Below, piece after piece: positions 1 through 8,610 of a DNA stretch of 26,300 bases. Every line of letters starts with the position of its first letter. Position 1 is the stretch's first letter. Made by a program: the position numbers and the translations under genes. Source of the DNA: an uncultured Eubacteriales bacterium (GTDB taxonomy: Bacteria; Bacillota; Clostridia; Oscillospirales; Oscillospiraceae). Below the pieces are notes generated by a model. The model was not told where the DNA came from. It was given only the letters and a program-made list of their open reading frames with translations, and did not search any database. The stretch lies in the NCBI GenBank assembly GCA_900549495.1, contig UROL01000004.1:1-26300 (forward strand), read 5' to 3'.

Positions 1-27
1 GGGCTCGGAGATGTGTATAAGAGACAG
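1..27. other. Sequencing adapter remnant (Nextera transposase/read-2 end), not genomic
   Basis: These bases match the end of the Nextera read-2 adapter, finishing in the 19-base mosaic end (AGATGTGTATAAGAGACAG) at position 27. Read as protein from the GTG at 13 they give Met-Tyr-Lys-Arg-Gln, a familiar artefact at the start of proteins predicted from untrimmed contigs. True genomic sequence begins at 28. Confidence 0.97.
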
Positions 28-843
28 GCCCTGCAATCCCCGCCGGATGCCATCCGCTGCCTGAATCCGGAGCTGCAAATTTTTCGCTTCCCGGATGGAA
101 CCGCCCTGCGCTTTGTCCAGGAGCCCATTACCACCCGGGCGGGAATTTCCTATACCCAGGTCACCGCCGGAGATGTGACGGAGCGCATTCACCGGCAAAA
201 CCAGCTGAAGGAGGAAAACGAAAAGCTGACCCAGGCCAATGAACGGCTGCGGATGCTGTTCCGGCAAATGCCGGATATCATCCGCCAGGAGGAGATCTTG
301 GCGATGAAGCTGCGGGTGCACGACAACATCGGCCATAGCATTCTGGCCGCCCGGCGCACGCTGCTCCGGCAGCCCAGCCTGGAGGAAATCCGGGCCTGCG
401 CTGCCCTATGGGAGCAGTCCATTACGGTGCTGTACCGCTCCAACCAGATGACCGTGCCGCCGGAGCCAATGGAGACGGCCATCCGCCGGGCAGAGGAGAT
501 GGGTGTCCGGGTTTTGACGGAGGGGACACAGCCCCAGACCCAGGGCCAGCGCCATCTGACCGCCCTGGCCATCCGGGAATGTGCGGCGAACTGCGCCCGC
601 CACGCCGGGGGCACGGAGCTGTATGTGCGCTTCTGCCCTGGGCCAGGGGGGACGGAGGTTATTTTGTGCAACAATGGGACACCGCCCCGGGGAGAAATCA
701 CCGAGGGGGGCGGCCTGTCCATGCTGCGGCTTCGGGTGGAGACAGCAGGGGGCCGGATGGAAATCCGGAGCAGCCCCAGCTTCCGGCTGCGGCTCACCCT
801 GCCAGAAAAGGAGGAATCGGACCATGCATGTGGTAATTGTTGA
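28..843 (+). CDS. Sensor histidine kinase, 5'-truncated by contig edge (NarL-type system partner)
   Basis: This is the C-terminal 271 residues of a cytoplasmic histidine kinase; the true start lies outside the contig. Visible parts are a sensor remnant (about residues 1-55), a short coiled coil rich in Glu, Lys, Gln and Asn (about 55-80), and a dimerisation segment with the HD-x-x-G signature KLRVHDNIGHS, likely phospho-His 98. A Bergerat-type ATPase domain follows, with N-box RECAANCARHAGG and G-box GGGLSMLRLR. HDxxG kinases pair with LuxR-type response regulators, and such a gene follows with a 20-base overlap, so the two are surely co-translated. No membrane segment is visible in the part present. 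The input signal is unknown. The apparent start codon at 13 is adapter and must be ignored. Confidence 0.85.
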   Translation, partial: ALQSPPDAIRCLNPELQIFRFPDGTALRFVQEPITTRAGISYTQVTAGDVTERIHRQNQLKEENEKLTQANERLRMLFRQMPDIIRQEEILAMKLRVHDNIGHSILAARRTLLRQPSLEEIRACAALWEQSITVLYRSNQMTVPPEPMETAIRRAEEMGVRVLTEGTQPQTQGQRHLTALAIRECAANCARHAGGTELYVRFCPGPGGTEVILCNNGTPPRGEITEGGGLSMLRLRVETAGGRMEIRSSPSFRLRLTLPEKEESDHACGNC

Positions 844-1450
844 AGACCAGACCATGATACGCAGTCTGTTGGAGAGCTATTTTCCCCCGGAGCAGGGGCA
901 CCGAATCGTCGCCTCCATCCCCGGGGCCAAGCAGGCGGTGGAGGTGTGCAGAACCGGCCCGGTGGATTTGGTCTTGATGGATGTACAGACAGAGCACCGG
1001 GAAAATGGCCTGGTGGCCCTTCGTCAAATCAAGTCCATGCGCCCGGAAATCAAGGTGATTGTGGTCACCTCTTTGATTGACGGTGGGGTTTTGGAGGAGG
1101 CCAAGGCCGCCGGGGCGGACAGCCTGTGGTATAAGGATTCTGCCCAAAACCGGCTGATGGAGGTGGTTCGGCAGACAATGGCCGGGGAGCGCATCTTCCC
1201 GGATGCCCCGCCGACGGTGGAGGTGGGCTTGGCCAAAAGCACCGAATTTACGAAGACGGAGCTAAAGGTACTGCGCTATCTGGTGCGGGGCCTGTCCTAC
1301 ACCCGCATTGCCGCAGAAATGGGCTGCGAGATGTCCACGGTAAAGTTCCATGTGGCCAATATGCTGCAAAAAACCGGGCTGGAAAACAAGCTCCAGCTGG
1401 CCCTGGCCGTCAGCGATGCCAAGCTGATTGCCGATTTGGCCGAGGAATAG
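824..1450 (+). CDS. NarL/LuxR-family response regulator
   Basis: This 208-residue protein has a receiver domain (about 1-120) followed by a LuxR-type helix-turn-helix (about 140-200). The receiver has acidic residues E7 and D8, phospho-acceptor D53 in LVLMDVQ, T82 and K104. The DNA-binding part begins FTKTELKVLRYL and contains the recognition segment MSTVKFHVANML. The start ATG at 824 has GGAGG ten bases upstream and overlaps the end of the kinase gene, so phosphorylation by that kinase is the natural inference. A longer in-frame reading from upstream would only be translated antisense-like kinase sequence and is not credible. Target genes are not evident: the next gene is convergent. Confidence 0.93.
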   Translation: MHVVIVEDQTMIRSLLESYFPPEQGHRIVASIPGAKQAVEVCRTGPVDLVLMDVQTEHRENGLVALRQIKSMRPEIKVIVVTSLIDGGVLEEAKAAGADSLWYKDSAQNRLMEVVRQTMAGERIFPDAPPTVEVGLAKSTEFTKTELKVLRYLVRGLSYTRIAAEMGCEMSTVKFHVANMLQKTGLENKLQLALAVSDAKLIADLAEE

Positions 1451-1467
1451 CCCGGGAGCTAAAATAG

Positions 1468-1507
1468 AACGGACCTGCTGCCAATTCATCCTTGCAGCAG
1501 GTCCGTT
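1468..1507. terminator. Bidirectional terminator between convergent two-component systems
   Basis: A perfect 14-bp stem (AACGGACCTGCTGC at 1468-1481 with its complement at 1494-1507) encloses a 12-base loop. It lies 17 bases after the response regulator stop and 8 bases after the stop of the convergent kinase gene. The T tract is short on the + strand and longer (TTCTATTTT) on the - strand. Confidence 0.85.
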
Positions 1508-1515
1508 TGTGGCTC

Positions 1516-3657
1516 TTAGTTGACTCTGGGGAATATCAGGGTGACCTTGAACAAATCCCCATCCACCAGTAATTGCAGCTGCCCCTTTTGCAGCTCCATG
1601 AGGCTTTTGGCTATGTTCAGTCCCAGACCGCTGCCCTCGGTATTCCGGGAGGAATCCCCCCGGACGAAGCGCTCCATCAGCTCCTCGGCGCTGATGTTCA
1701 GCTGGGCACCGGAGATATTCTTAAAGGAAATCAGCACCTTGTCTTCAGTGGCGGCCACGTCCACATACAGCCGGGTTCCCGGCAGGGCATACTTCACGGC
1801 GTTGCTCAGCACATTGCTCATAGCCCGCCATAGCAGCCGTCCGTCTGCCAGAAGCATAATGGTTTCCTCGCTCTGGTGGAACACCGGGGTCAGCCCGGCG
1901 GCGGTGAGCTTGTCGGTAAATTCGCCCAGGGCCTGGGTCACCGCCTCCACCGCATCGATGGTTGCAATCTCCACCTGGATATTGCCGGTGGAGGCCTTGC
2001 TCATTTCCATCAGGTCGTCAATCAGCTTTTTCAGCCGATGGCTCTGGCGGGACAGCACCTCCACATAGCTCTGCGCCTCCTCCGGGGTGTGGGGCTTTTC
2101 CAGCAAATCCACATAGTTGATGATGGAGGTCAGGGGGGTTTTGATGTCATGGGACACATTGGTGATAAGCTCCGTTTTCATCCGCTCGCTTTTCAGCTGA
2201 TTCTGGGCCGCCTCCATGGCCACATCCGCCAGCCCGTTCAGCTCTTCGGAAAATTCCCGGAAGCAGCCCAGCAGATACTTGTCCTCCACCTTGCTTTCCA
2301 GGTCGCCGCCACGCATCCGCTTGGCACCCTCTAGTAGCTTTCCAAAGCTGTTGGCACCGTACAGAAGGGCTGCCAGGGAAGCAAGCCCCCACAGTACGAC
2401 CCAGTACTTGTTGCGGCCTTCCATGGAAATCAGCAGCATCAGCACCAGCCCCCCGCCTATGACAATCCATTGCCAGGTCAGAGGCAGCAGGGACAGCCCC
2501 TTTTCGCACAGCGCCAGGCACCTTTTCAGGAGCCTTCCAGTAACGGTAAGGCACTTTTTCATCCAGCTCCACAGGAGCACTGCCAGGGCGCTGAGCACCT
2601 TGAAAATGTCCTTCACAATTCGCAGAACGAAGCTCCAAAGGGTGGGAATGAGGTGGAAAATTCCACGGAGGATTTCCATCGCCACGCGGATGCAGCGCCC
2701 CACAATGGAATTGCGATACCAATGCCCATGGCCCATTTTTACCTGGGCGGCAAAGGCAAAGCAGAAGCAGACAAACAGCACGCAGATGCAGTAGCTAACC
2801 CCTGCTGCCGTCATCAGCGCCGCCTTGCAATCCGGTTGGATTGCATTTTCCAGCGACCGATCCAGCAGCAGCGCAGCCAGGTAAGCAAGGCAGACGGAGA
2901 GGCCAGCAAGAATGCAGCCATATAAATCCAGAGGCAGGGCGCTGAAGCCCCCGGCTTTTGCTTCGGTGCTGCCTTTTTTGCACCCGGCAATGCTGCACAG
3001 GAATACGGCCAGGGCAGCAAACAGCAGCAGCCCCGCAACCAGCGCAATTACCAGCTCATTGCGGTAGTCCACAAAATAACCCAGCAGGACATTGGCGATA
3101 TCCGGCTGGATGGCATCCGCTCCCAGGGAAAGCTGGACGGTAACAGGCTCTTTCAGGGCTTTTTCCCGGTAGTCGTAGCTGTAGGACGTTCTGTTGACGT
3201 CATCCCGGATGGATTCCCGCTGAATGTCGTCGTCCTTTGCAGTGGAGGAAGGGACATATTCCTGATAGCGCAGCTGGGGGAAGGTGAAGCTCAGCTCCCG
3301 CACCGGCTGGATGCGATTATCCAGGGAGGCAAGAACCGTGCCGTCCTCGTCAGTGATTTCATAGGAAATGTCCTCCCAGTTCACCTTCCACCAGCTGTAG
3401 GAAAAGGTCAATTTTGCACTCGCCAGGTCTTCCGGCAGCTTGCCGTATTCCCGGCTTGCCCAGGTACTGGCAAGAAGCTGGGCCTTGGCATCCATCTGGC
3501 TGTTTATTTCGGTTTCCAGATAGGCGTCATAGACTCCATCCTGCATGTAGCCCGTATAAACCAGGCAGCCAAGTACCAGTCCGCTGCCCAGGGCAGCCAG
3601 CAAACAGGCGGCGCAGAGCAAAACGGCAATGAATTTTATCCAGAGACTATTTTTCAT
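1516..3657 (-). CDS. Multi-pass membrane sensor histidine kinase (VanS-like partner of an OmpR regulator)
   Basis: This 713-residue kinase has a first membrane helix at about 8-35, an extracytoplasmic sensor of about 165 residues, and further hydrophobic helices at about 201-225, 243-266, 278-306, 390-412 and 418-436. A linker follows, then the HisKA domain with ELITNVSHDIKTPLTS (H503). The ATPase domain has N-box residues around 611-623 and G-box EGSGLGL at about 674-680. It is longer than classical VanS because of the extra helices between the sensor and the HisKA domain. The start ATG overlaps the stop of the upstream regulator gene by four bases (ATGA), so the pair is translationally coupled. 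The ligand is unknown; cell-envelope stress is a common input for this family, but nothing here proves it. Confidence 0.93.
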   Translation of the reverse strand: MKNSLWIKFIAVLLCAACLLAALGSGLVLGCLVYTGYMQDGVYDAYLETEINSQMDAKAQLLASTWASREYGKLPEDLASAKLTFSYSWWKVNWEDISYEITDEDGTVLASLDNRIQPVRELSFTFPQLRYQEYVPSSTAKDDDIQRESIRDDVNRTSYSYDYREKALKEPVTVQLSLGADAIQPDIANVLLGYFVDYRNELVIALVAGLLLFAALAVFLCSIAGCKKGSTEAKAGGFSALPLDLYGCILAGLSVCLAYLAALLLDRSLENAIQPDCKAALMTAAGVSYCICVLFVCFCFAFAAQVKMGHGHWYRNSIVGRCIRVAMEILRGIFHLIPTLWSFVLRIVKDIFKVLSALAVLLWSWMKKCLTVTGRLLKRCLALCEKGLSLLPLTWQWIVIGGGLVLMLLISMEGRNKYWVVLWGLASLAALLYGANSFGKLLEGAKRMRGGDLESKVEDKYLLGCFREFSEELNGLADVAMEAAQNQLKSERMKTELITNVSHDIKTPLTSIINYVDLLEKPHTPEEAQSYVEVLSRQSHRLKKLIDDLMEMSKASTGNIQVEIATIDAVEAVTQALGEFTDKLTAAGLTPVFHQSEETIMLLADGRLLWRAMSNVLSNAVKYALPGTRLYVDVAATEDKVLISFKNISGAQLNISAEELMERFVRGDSSRNTEGSGLGLNIAKSLMELQKGQLQLLVDGDLFKVTLIFPRVN

Positions 3658-4346
3658 GGCTTGGCCTCCATCTTATAGCCCTGCCCCCACATGACCTTGA
3701 GATAGCGGGGCTCCGAGGGATTGATTTCAATTTTCTCCCGCAGGTGGCGGATGTGCACGGCTACGGCTCCTTCGCTGCCCAGGGCCACCTCCTGCCACAC
3801 GGATTCATACAGCACCTTGGTGGAAAACACCTTCCCGGGGCTGGACATCAGCAGCTTGAGGATGGCATATTCCCTGGGGGTCAGGTTCACCGGCTCCCCC
3901 TCCACCGTCACCTGCTTGGTGCGGTCGTCCAGGACAATGCCCCCCAGGGTGATGAGATTGGTGTCCTCCGTCCGGCTGCCCAGGCTGGAAAACCGCCGCA
4001 GCTGGCTCTTTACCCGGGCCAGTACCTCCACCGGGGCAAAGGGCTTGGTAATGTAGTCGTCCGCTCCTACGTTCAGTCCCAGCACCTTGTCCTCGGTTTC
4101 GCTTTTGGCGGTGAGGAGAATGATGGGCACGTTGGAAAACTCCCGGATTTTCGAGGTGGCGGTGATGCCGTCCATTTCGGGCATCATAATGTCCAGCAGA
4201 ATCAGCTGCACGTCATTGTCCTTGGCAATCTGCACCGCATCCGCCCCGTTGTAGGCCTCCAGCAGGGTATAGCCCTCCGGGGCCAGATAGATTTTCAGCG
4301 CATTCACGATATCCGGCTGGTCATCGCAAATCAGAATTTTGTACAT
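3654..4346 (-). CDS. OmpR/VanR-family response regulator
   Basis: This 230-residue protein has a receiver domain (1-120) with D8/D9, phospho-acceptor D52 in LLDIMMPEMDG, T79 and K101, and a C-terminal winged helix (about 130-228) beginning NLTPREYAILKLL. Length and architecture are typical of the OmpR/PhoB family, and the LLDIMMP and TAKSETEDKVLGL wording is typical of VanR-like proteins in Clostridia. It is the first gene of a two-gene operon; its stop overlaps the kinase start. The ATG at 4344-4346 is preceded by a strong site AAGGAGGGGG. Direct repeats upstream of its promoter suggest autoregulation. Confidence 0.95.
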   Translation of the reverse strand: MYKILICDDQPDIVNALKIYLAPEGYTLLEAYNGADAVQIAKDNDVQLILLDIMMPEMDGITATSKIREFSNVPIILLTAKSETEDKVLGLNVGADDYITKPFAPVEVLARVKSQLRRFSSLGSRTEDTNLITLGGIVLDDRTKQVTVEGEPVNLTPREYAILKLLMSSPGKVFSTKVLYESVWQEVALGSEGAVAVHIRHLREKIEINPSEPRYLKVMWGQGYKMEAKP

Positions 4347-4368
4347 GTTTCCCCCTCCTTTTGCAGCT

Positions 4369-4374
4369 ATTATA
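4369..4374 (-). promoter_or_regulatory. -10 element of the VanRS-like operon promoter
   Basis: On the - strand this reads TATAAT, 22 bases before the regulator start codon. No good -35 hexamer lies 16-18 bases further upstream, which suits a promoter that needs an activator such as a phosphorylated OmpR-type protein. Confidence 0.6.
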
Positions 4375-4383
4375 TCATCTCAA

Positions 4384-4416
4384 TTGTTAAGAAGAAAGTA
4401 GAGGAATTCTTAAGAA
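4384..4416 (-). promoter_or_regulatory. Candidate response-regulator boxes (two direct repeats)
   Basis: On the - strand TTCTTAAGAA (4407-4416) and TTCTTAACAA (4384-4393) are repeated 23 bases apart, just upstream of the -10 element in the position of the missing -35. OmpR-family regulators bind direct repeats about one or two helical turns apart, so an autoregulatory site is inferred. Confidence 0.5.
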
Positions 4417-4439
4417 CTGTTTAATGTGTCCGGCAGCCC

Positions 4440-4474
4440 AAAAATACCGCCCGCAGCGGCTTTGCTGCGGGCGG
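4440..4474 (-). terminator. Intrinsic terminator of the malQ-glgP operon
   Basis: On the - strand an 11-bp GC stem (CCGCCCGCAGC with its complement, 4447-4457 and 4464-4474) and a 6-base loop are followed by TATTTTTGG. It lies 16 bases after the glgP stop. Confidence 0.9.
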
Positions 4475-4490
4475 ATAGCAGGGCGAAGAA

Positions 4491-6824
4491 TCAATACTGG
4501 GTGGGCTGGACATGCCAGATTTCGCTGGCGTACTGGGCAATGGTGCGGTCAGAGGAGAACTTGGCACCGCTGGCAATGTTCAGCAGGCACTTGCGGCCGA
4601 AGTTCAGCCGGTCGGCATAGTCGGCGTTGGCCTTCAGCTTGGCATCCATGTAGGATGCGTAGTCCAGCAGGACGAAGTAGTGGTCGGCCTTGTGCCAGGA
4701 AGCGCCGTCCAGCAGGGCGTGGTACAGCTCCTGCTGTGCCTCGTCGGTGGGCACGGTGCCGTCCACCAGGGTGTCCAGGGCACGGTGCAGGTAGGGGTTG
4801 CTGTCGTAGATGCCCCGGGCATAGTAGCTGTCCTTGCAGGCGTTAATCTGCTCCACGGTATGGCCGAAGATATATTCGTTCTCCATTCCGGCCTCCTGGG
4901 CGATTTCCACGTTGGCACCGTCCAGGGTGCCCAGGGTCACGGCACCGTTGAGCATCAGCTTCATGTTGCCGGTGCCGGAGGCCTCGGTGCCGGCAGGGGA
5001 AATCTGCTCGGAGATGTCGGCAGCGGGGATGATATGCTCGGCGTAGGATACGTTATAGTTCTGGACAAAGACCACCTTCAGCTTGTCGGCCACGGCGGGG
5101 TCGTTGTTAATCATCCGGGCAATCCGGTTGATATAGCGGATGATGGCCTTGGCCCGGGCATAGCCGGGGGCGGACTTGGCACCGAACAGGAATACGGTGG
5201 GGTGGAAATTGGGCAGCTCGCCGTTTTTCAGCCGGAAGTAAATATCCACAATGGACAGGGCGTTCATCAGCTGACGCTTGTACTCGTGCAGGCGCTTGAC
5301 CTGGACATCGAAGATGAAGTCCGGGCTCAGCTGCACGCCCTCTTTCTCGGCGATGACCTTGCACAGCTGCTCCTTCTTCAGGCGCTTCACGTCGTTGAAC
5401 TGGCGCACCATGTCGTCGTCAATCATGGGCTTCAGCTTGGCCAGCTTATCCATGTCCTTCAGGAAGTCACCGCCAACCCGGTATTTGATTAGCTGGGTCA
5501 GCTCGGGATTGCACAGGCCAATCCAACGCCGGGGCGTAACGCCGTTGGTCTTGTTCTGGAACCGCTGGGGGAACATGTGGTACCAATCCTTGAAGCAGTC
5601 GTTTTTCAGAATCTCCGTGTGGATGGCGGCCACGCCGTTGACATAGGAGCCCACATAAATGGACAGGTTGGCCATATGGGCGGTATTGTCCCGGACGATG
5701 AACAGGTTGGGATTCTCCCGCTTCAGCCGCTGGTCAATCCGCAGGATGATGTCCACAATTTCGGGCACCACGGAGCGCAGCAAATCCAGAGGCCACTTTT
5801 CCAGAGCCTCGCTCATGACGGTGTGGTTGGTGTAGGAGAAGGTGCGCTGGGCGATGGCAAAGCTCTGCTCGAAGTCCATGCCCTCTTTCATCAGCAGACG
5901 AATCAGCTCGGGGATGGACATGGCGGGGTGGGTATCGTTGAGCTGCACGGCATAGAAGTCTGCAAAGTGGGACAGGTCGTTGCCATGGGCCACCTTGAAG
6001 GTACGCATCATATCCTGCAAGGAGGCGGAGGAGAGCACATACTGCTGCTTGATACGCAGCCGCTTGCCCTCCCAGGTGGAGTCGTTGGGGTACAGAACCC
6101 GGGTAATGTCCTCGGCCTTGTTCTTCTCAGCCAGAGCCCGGAGGTAATCCTGGTTATTAAAGGCGTTGAAGTCCAGGGGCGTTTCGGGCTCGCACTGCCA
6201 CAGGCGCAGGGTGTTGATATTGTTGGTCTCGTAGCCGATGATGGGCACATCATAGGGCACGGCCAGCACGGTGTGGTCGGGGAACTCCACCTTGACGGTG
6301 TGGTTGTAGCGGCGATAGGACCAGGGGTCGCCGAACTTGGACCAGTCGTCGGCCTGCTCCTTCTGGCTGCCGTCGGCATCAAAGCTCTGCTTGAACAGGC
6401 CGTATTTGTACCGCAGACCGTAGCCGGACAGGGGAATGTTGGTGGAAGCGGCGGAATCCAGGAAGCAGGCAGCCAGACGGCCCAAGCCGCCGTTGCCCAG
6501 TGCGTCGTCCTCGATTTCCTCCAGGCAGCCCAGGTCAACGCCCCGAGCGGCGAAGAGCTGCTTCATCTCATCCAGAATGCCCAGGTTGTACAGGTTGGAA
6601 TACACCAGCCGGCCAATCAGGTACTCGGCGGAGATATAGTAAGCCTTCCGCTGGTGCATACGGGTGCGCTTGCTGTTGCTCCAGTTGTCTGCGATGGACA
6701 TCATCACAGCCTGGCCCAGGGCCTCGTGGAGCTCCTGGGGAGTTGCCTCCTGCAGGGACACGTCATAGGCGTACTTTAGCTGAGATTCTGTCCATTTCAG
6801 AATGTTCATGCAGTTATAGCTCAT
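4491..6824 (-). CDS. glgP: Glycogen/maltodextrin phosphorylase (GT35)
   Basis: Cytoplasmic alpha-glucan phosphorylase, which releases glucose 1-phosphate from the non-reducing ends of glycogen or maltodextrin using phosphate and pyridoxal 5'-phosphate. The 777 residues span the full family length. The cofactor motif EASGTGNMKLMLN is at about 614-626 with K622 as the predicted Schiff-base lysine, and the glycine-rich segment DDALGNGGLGRLAACFLDS lies near 107-125. Other family blocks include NDTHPAMSIPELIRLLM and DVQVKRLHEYKRQLMN. The ATG at 6822-6824 follows a weak site TGGAGT; Met6 is an alternative start. It lies 61 bases after malQ in the same direction, so the two enzymes probably act together on maltodextrins or stored glycogen. 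Confidence 0.96.
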   Translation of the reverse strand: MSYNCMNILKWTESQLKYAYDVSLQEATPQELHEALGQAVMMSIADNWSNSKRTRMHQRKAYYISAEYLIGRLVYSNLYNLGILDEMKQLFAARGVDLGCLEEIEDDALGNGGLGRLAACFLDSAASTNIPLSGYGLRYKYGLFKQSFDADGSQKEQADDWSKFGDPWSYRRYNHTVKVEFPDHTVLAVPYDVPIIGYETNNINTLRLWQCEPETPLDFNAFNNQDYLRALAEKNKAEDITRVLYPNDSTWEGKRLRIKQQYVLSSASLQDMMRTFKVAHGNDLSHFADFYAVQLNDTHPAMSIPELIRLLMKEGMDFEQSFAIAQRTFSYTNHTVMSEALEKWPLDLLRSVVPEIVDIILRIDQRLKRENPNLFIVRDNTAHMANLSIYVGSYVNGVAAIHTEILKNDCFKDWYHMFPQRFQNKTNGVTPRRWIGLCNPELTQLIKYRVGGDFLKDMDKLAKLKPMIDDDMVRQFNDVKRLKKEQLCKVIAEKEGVQLSPDFIFDVQVKRLHEYKRQLMNALSIVDIYFRLKNGELPNFHPTVFLFGAKSAPGYARAKAIIRYINRIARMINNDPAVADKLKVVFVQNYNVSYAEHIIPAADISEQISPAGTEASGTGNMKLMLNGAVTLGTLDGANVEIAQEAGMENEYIFGHTVEQINACKDSYYARGIYDSNPYLHRALDTLVDGTVPTDEAQQELYHALLDGASWHKADHYFVLLDYASYMDAKLKANADYADRLNFGRKCLLNIASGAKFSSDRTIAQYASEIWHVQPTQY

Positions 6825-6844
6825 TTTTCTACTCCATTCTTAAA

Positions 6845-6857
6845 AGCGTTTAACGCT
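6845..6857. repeat. Short palindrome between malQ and glgP
   Basis: AGCGTT and its complement AACGCT are separated by one base, in the 61-base gap ahead of glgP. It could be a LacI-family-like half-site pair or a small hairpin in the operon mRNA; nothing in the sequence decides this. Confidence 0.35.
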
Positions 6858-6885
6858 GAAATTCAAAGGATTCTGCCTGGCGGAA

Positions 6886-8373
6886 TTATGTTTCCTCCTG
6901 GGTGCCCAGTCTTGCGTACAGGGCGGTCAGGTGGTGAATTTTTTCGGCCAGCGCATCTGTAATCATACCATCTTTTACCCGCCATGTCCAGTTGGAATTT
7001 GTGGTCCCGGGGAAATTCATCCGGGCCTGGGCCCCCAAATCCAGATAATCCTGGAGGGGAACCACGCAGGTGTCGGAAACGCTGCTCATGGCGGTGCGGA
7101 TGACGCCCCAGACCATACCCTCTTCCGGGGTCAGGCGCATGTACTCGGAGGCGTAGCGCTGCATCTCGGGGGTGCCGGTTTCCAGCCACTGCCGGGTGGT
7201 CATATTGTCGTGGGTGCCGGTGTAGCACACGGAGTTGCGGGTGTAGGTGTGGGGCAGATAATCGGAGGGCTCCCGGGAGTCGAAGGCGAATTGCAGCACC
7301 TTCATGCCGGGATAGCCGGAGGCATCCCGCAAATCCAGCACATCCTGGGTCAGGTAGCCCAAATCCTCGGCAATCAGCTTCAGCTGGGGCAGACCCTGCT
7401 TCACAGCATCAATAAAGTGGAGGCCGGGGCCGGTGACCCACTTGCCCCCCCGGGCGGTGGCATCGCCGAAGGGCACAGACCAGTAGCCCGCAAAGGCACG
7501 GAAATGGTCCATCCGCACCATGTCATACATCTTTCCGGCGGCGGCCAGGCGGCGGAGCCACCAGCTGTAGTCGTCGGCGGCCAGTACGTCCCAGCGGTAC
7601 AGGGGGTTGCCCCACAGCTGACCGTCGGCGGTGAAGGCATCCGGGGGACATCCGGCCACTGCCGTGGGATTCAGCTCCGCATCCATCTGGAACAGCTCCG
7701 GGCTGCTCCAGGCCTCCACCGAATCCCGGGGCACATAAATGGGCACATCGCCGATGATGGAGATGTTGTTCCGGTTGGCATAGGCATGGAGGGCATCCCA
7801 CTGCTGGAAGAAGAGATACTGGACAAAGGTGAAGAAGGCAATTTCCTCTTTCAGCTGGTTCCGGGCCTGCCAGATGGCATCGGGATCCCGGAATTTCAGC
7901 TTGTGCTCCCACTCATACCAGGGCTTTCCGCCGAATTTGTCCTTCAGGGCCATGAACAAGGTGAAGTCCGGCAGCCAGTTGCTGTTTTCTGTGCAGAAGC
8001 AGGCGTAGTCCTTGTCGGGGGTGAAGCGGCTGTAGGCAGCACGCAGCACCTTCAGCCGGTTCTGGTACAGCAGACCAAAGTCTGCCTGGTCGTCGGTGAC
8101 GTTCCAGGTGATGCCCTGCAAGTCCTCTTGGGTGAGCAGCCCATCCTCCATCAGCCGTTCCAGGTCGATAAGGTAGTGATTGCCGGCAAAGGTGGAGCAG
8201 GACTGATAGGGGGAGTCGCCGTAGCTGGTGGGGGTCAGGGGCAGAATCTGCCAATAGCTCTGACCGGATTTTTTTAGGAAATCTACAAAATCATATGCCT
8301 GCCGCCCCATGGTGCCCACTCCGTATTTTCCGGGAAGGCTGGTGATATGCATCAAAATACCGCTGGTTCTCAT
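6886..8373 (-). CDS. malQ: 4-alpha-glucanotransferase (amylomaltase, GH77)
   Basis: A cytoplasmic disproportionating enzyme that transfers alpha-1,4-glucan segments between maltodextrins, producing chains that phosphorylase can shorten. The 495-residue protein begins with the typical GH77 opening RTSGILMHITSLPGKYGVG. The family catalytic residues are visible: D289 in VRMDHFRAF (nucleophile), E336 in LIAEDLG (acid/base) and D389 in GTHDNMT (transition-state stabiliser). Other hallmarks are the SPYQSCSTFAGN block and the IGDVPIYVPRDS segment. The start ATG at 8371-8373 follows the ribosome-binding site GAGGCGAGG at a suitable spacing. It is the first gene of the malQ-glgP operon; no glycogen synthesis genes or sugar transporter are in the window. 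Confidence 0.96.
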   Translation of the reverse strand: MRTSGILMHITSLPGKYGVGTMGRQAYDFVDFLKKSGQSYWQILPLTPTSYGDSPYQSCSTFAGNHYLIDLERLMEDGLLTQEDLQGITWNVTDDQADFGLLYQNRLKVLRAAYSRFTPDKDYACFCTENSNWLPDFTLFMALKDKFGGKPWYEWEHKLKFRDPDAIWQARNQLKEEIAFFTFVQYLFFQQWDALHAYANRNNISIIGDVPIYVPRDSVEAWSSPELFQMDAELNPTAVAGCPPDAFTADGQLWGNPLYRWDVLAADDYSWWLRRLAAAGKMYDMVRMDHFRAFAGYWSVPFGDATARGGKWVTGPGLHFIDAVKQGLPQLKLIAEDLGYLTQDVLDLRDASGYPGMKVLQFAFDSREPSDYLPHTYTRNSVCYTGTHDNMTTRQWLETGTPEMQRYASEYMRLTPEEGMVWGVIRTAMSSVSDTCVVPLQDYLDLGAQARMNFPGTTNSNWTWRVKDGMITDALAEKIHHLTALYARLGTQEET

Positions 8374-8394
8374 AACGAATACCTCGCCTCAGAT

Positions 8395-8400
8395 AGTATA
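8395..8400 (-). promoter_or_regulatory. Possible -10 element for malQ
   Basis: The - strand reads TATACT, 21 bases before the malQ start codon. No convincing -35 is seen, and the leader would begin almost at the ribosome-binding site, so the assignment is tentative. Nearby, two similar 10-mers (AGTTTCGAAG and TGTTTCGCTT, about 8431-8451) form an imperfect repeat that could bind a regulator. Confidence 0.3.
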
Positions 8401-8530
8401 AATGTTTGCGTGGAATCAAAAAGTTTCGAAGTGTTTCGCTTCCATATGCAAGACTAAATCATTTCCCTGGATTTGTCAAGAAAAATCGAGGGGAATTGAA
8501 AACTTTTTGTAAAAAATAGCAGGAGAACAT

Positions 8531-8610
8531 GGCCCCATAGGGCCTTCTGCCGCCGCTGTATGGCGGCAATGGCCTTGTATCTGGCCATTGTTCCCTCTCT
8601 TGGGAGGGAA
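8531..8610. other. Cluster of four consecutive hairpins in the malQ/acyltransferase divergent gap
   Basis: Within 80 bases of the 333-base gap four inverted repeats follow each other almost without spacers: GGCCC/GGGCC (8531-8544), TGCCGCC/GGCGGCA (8548-8568), AATGGCC/GGCCATT (8568-8589) and TTCCCTC/GAGGGAA (8591-8610). Each is perfect, with loops of 4-8 bases. A short T run (ATTTTTC) follows near 8622. No open reading frame explains the block. It could be a structured leader of the downstream + strand gene, an attenuator or a decayed repeat element. The rest of the gap (8401-8530 and 8630-8706) is AT-rich with no clear features. Confidence 0.6.

Noticed and set aside
4512..5492. Long + strand open frames opposite glgP (also 5577-6779, 6931-8277)
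   Set aside because: They are shadows of glgP and malQ on the other strand; the GC-rich codon usage keeps the opposite strand open, and the translations show low-complexity Gly/Val/His/Gln with no family motif.
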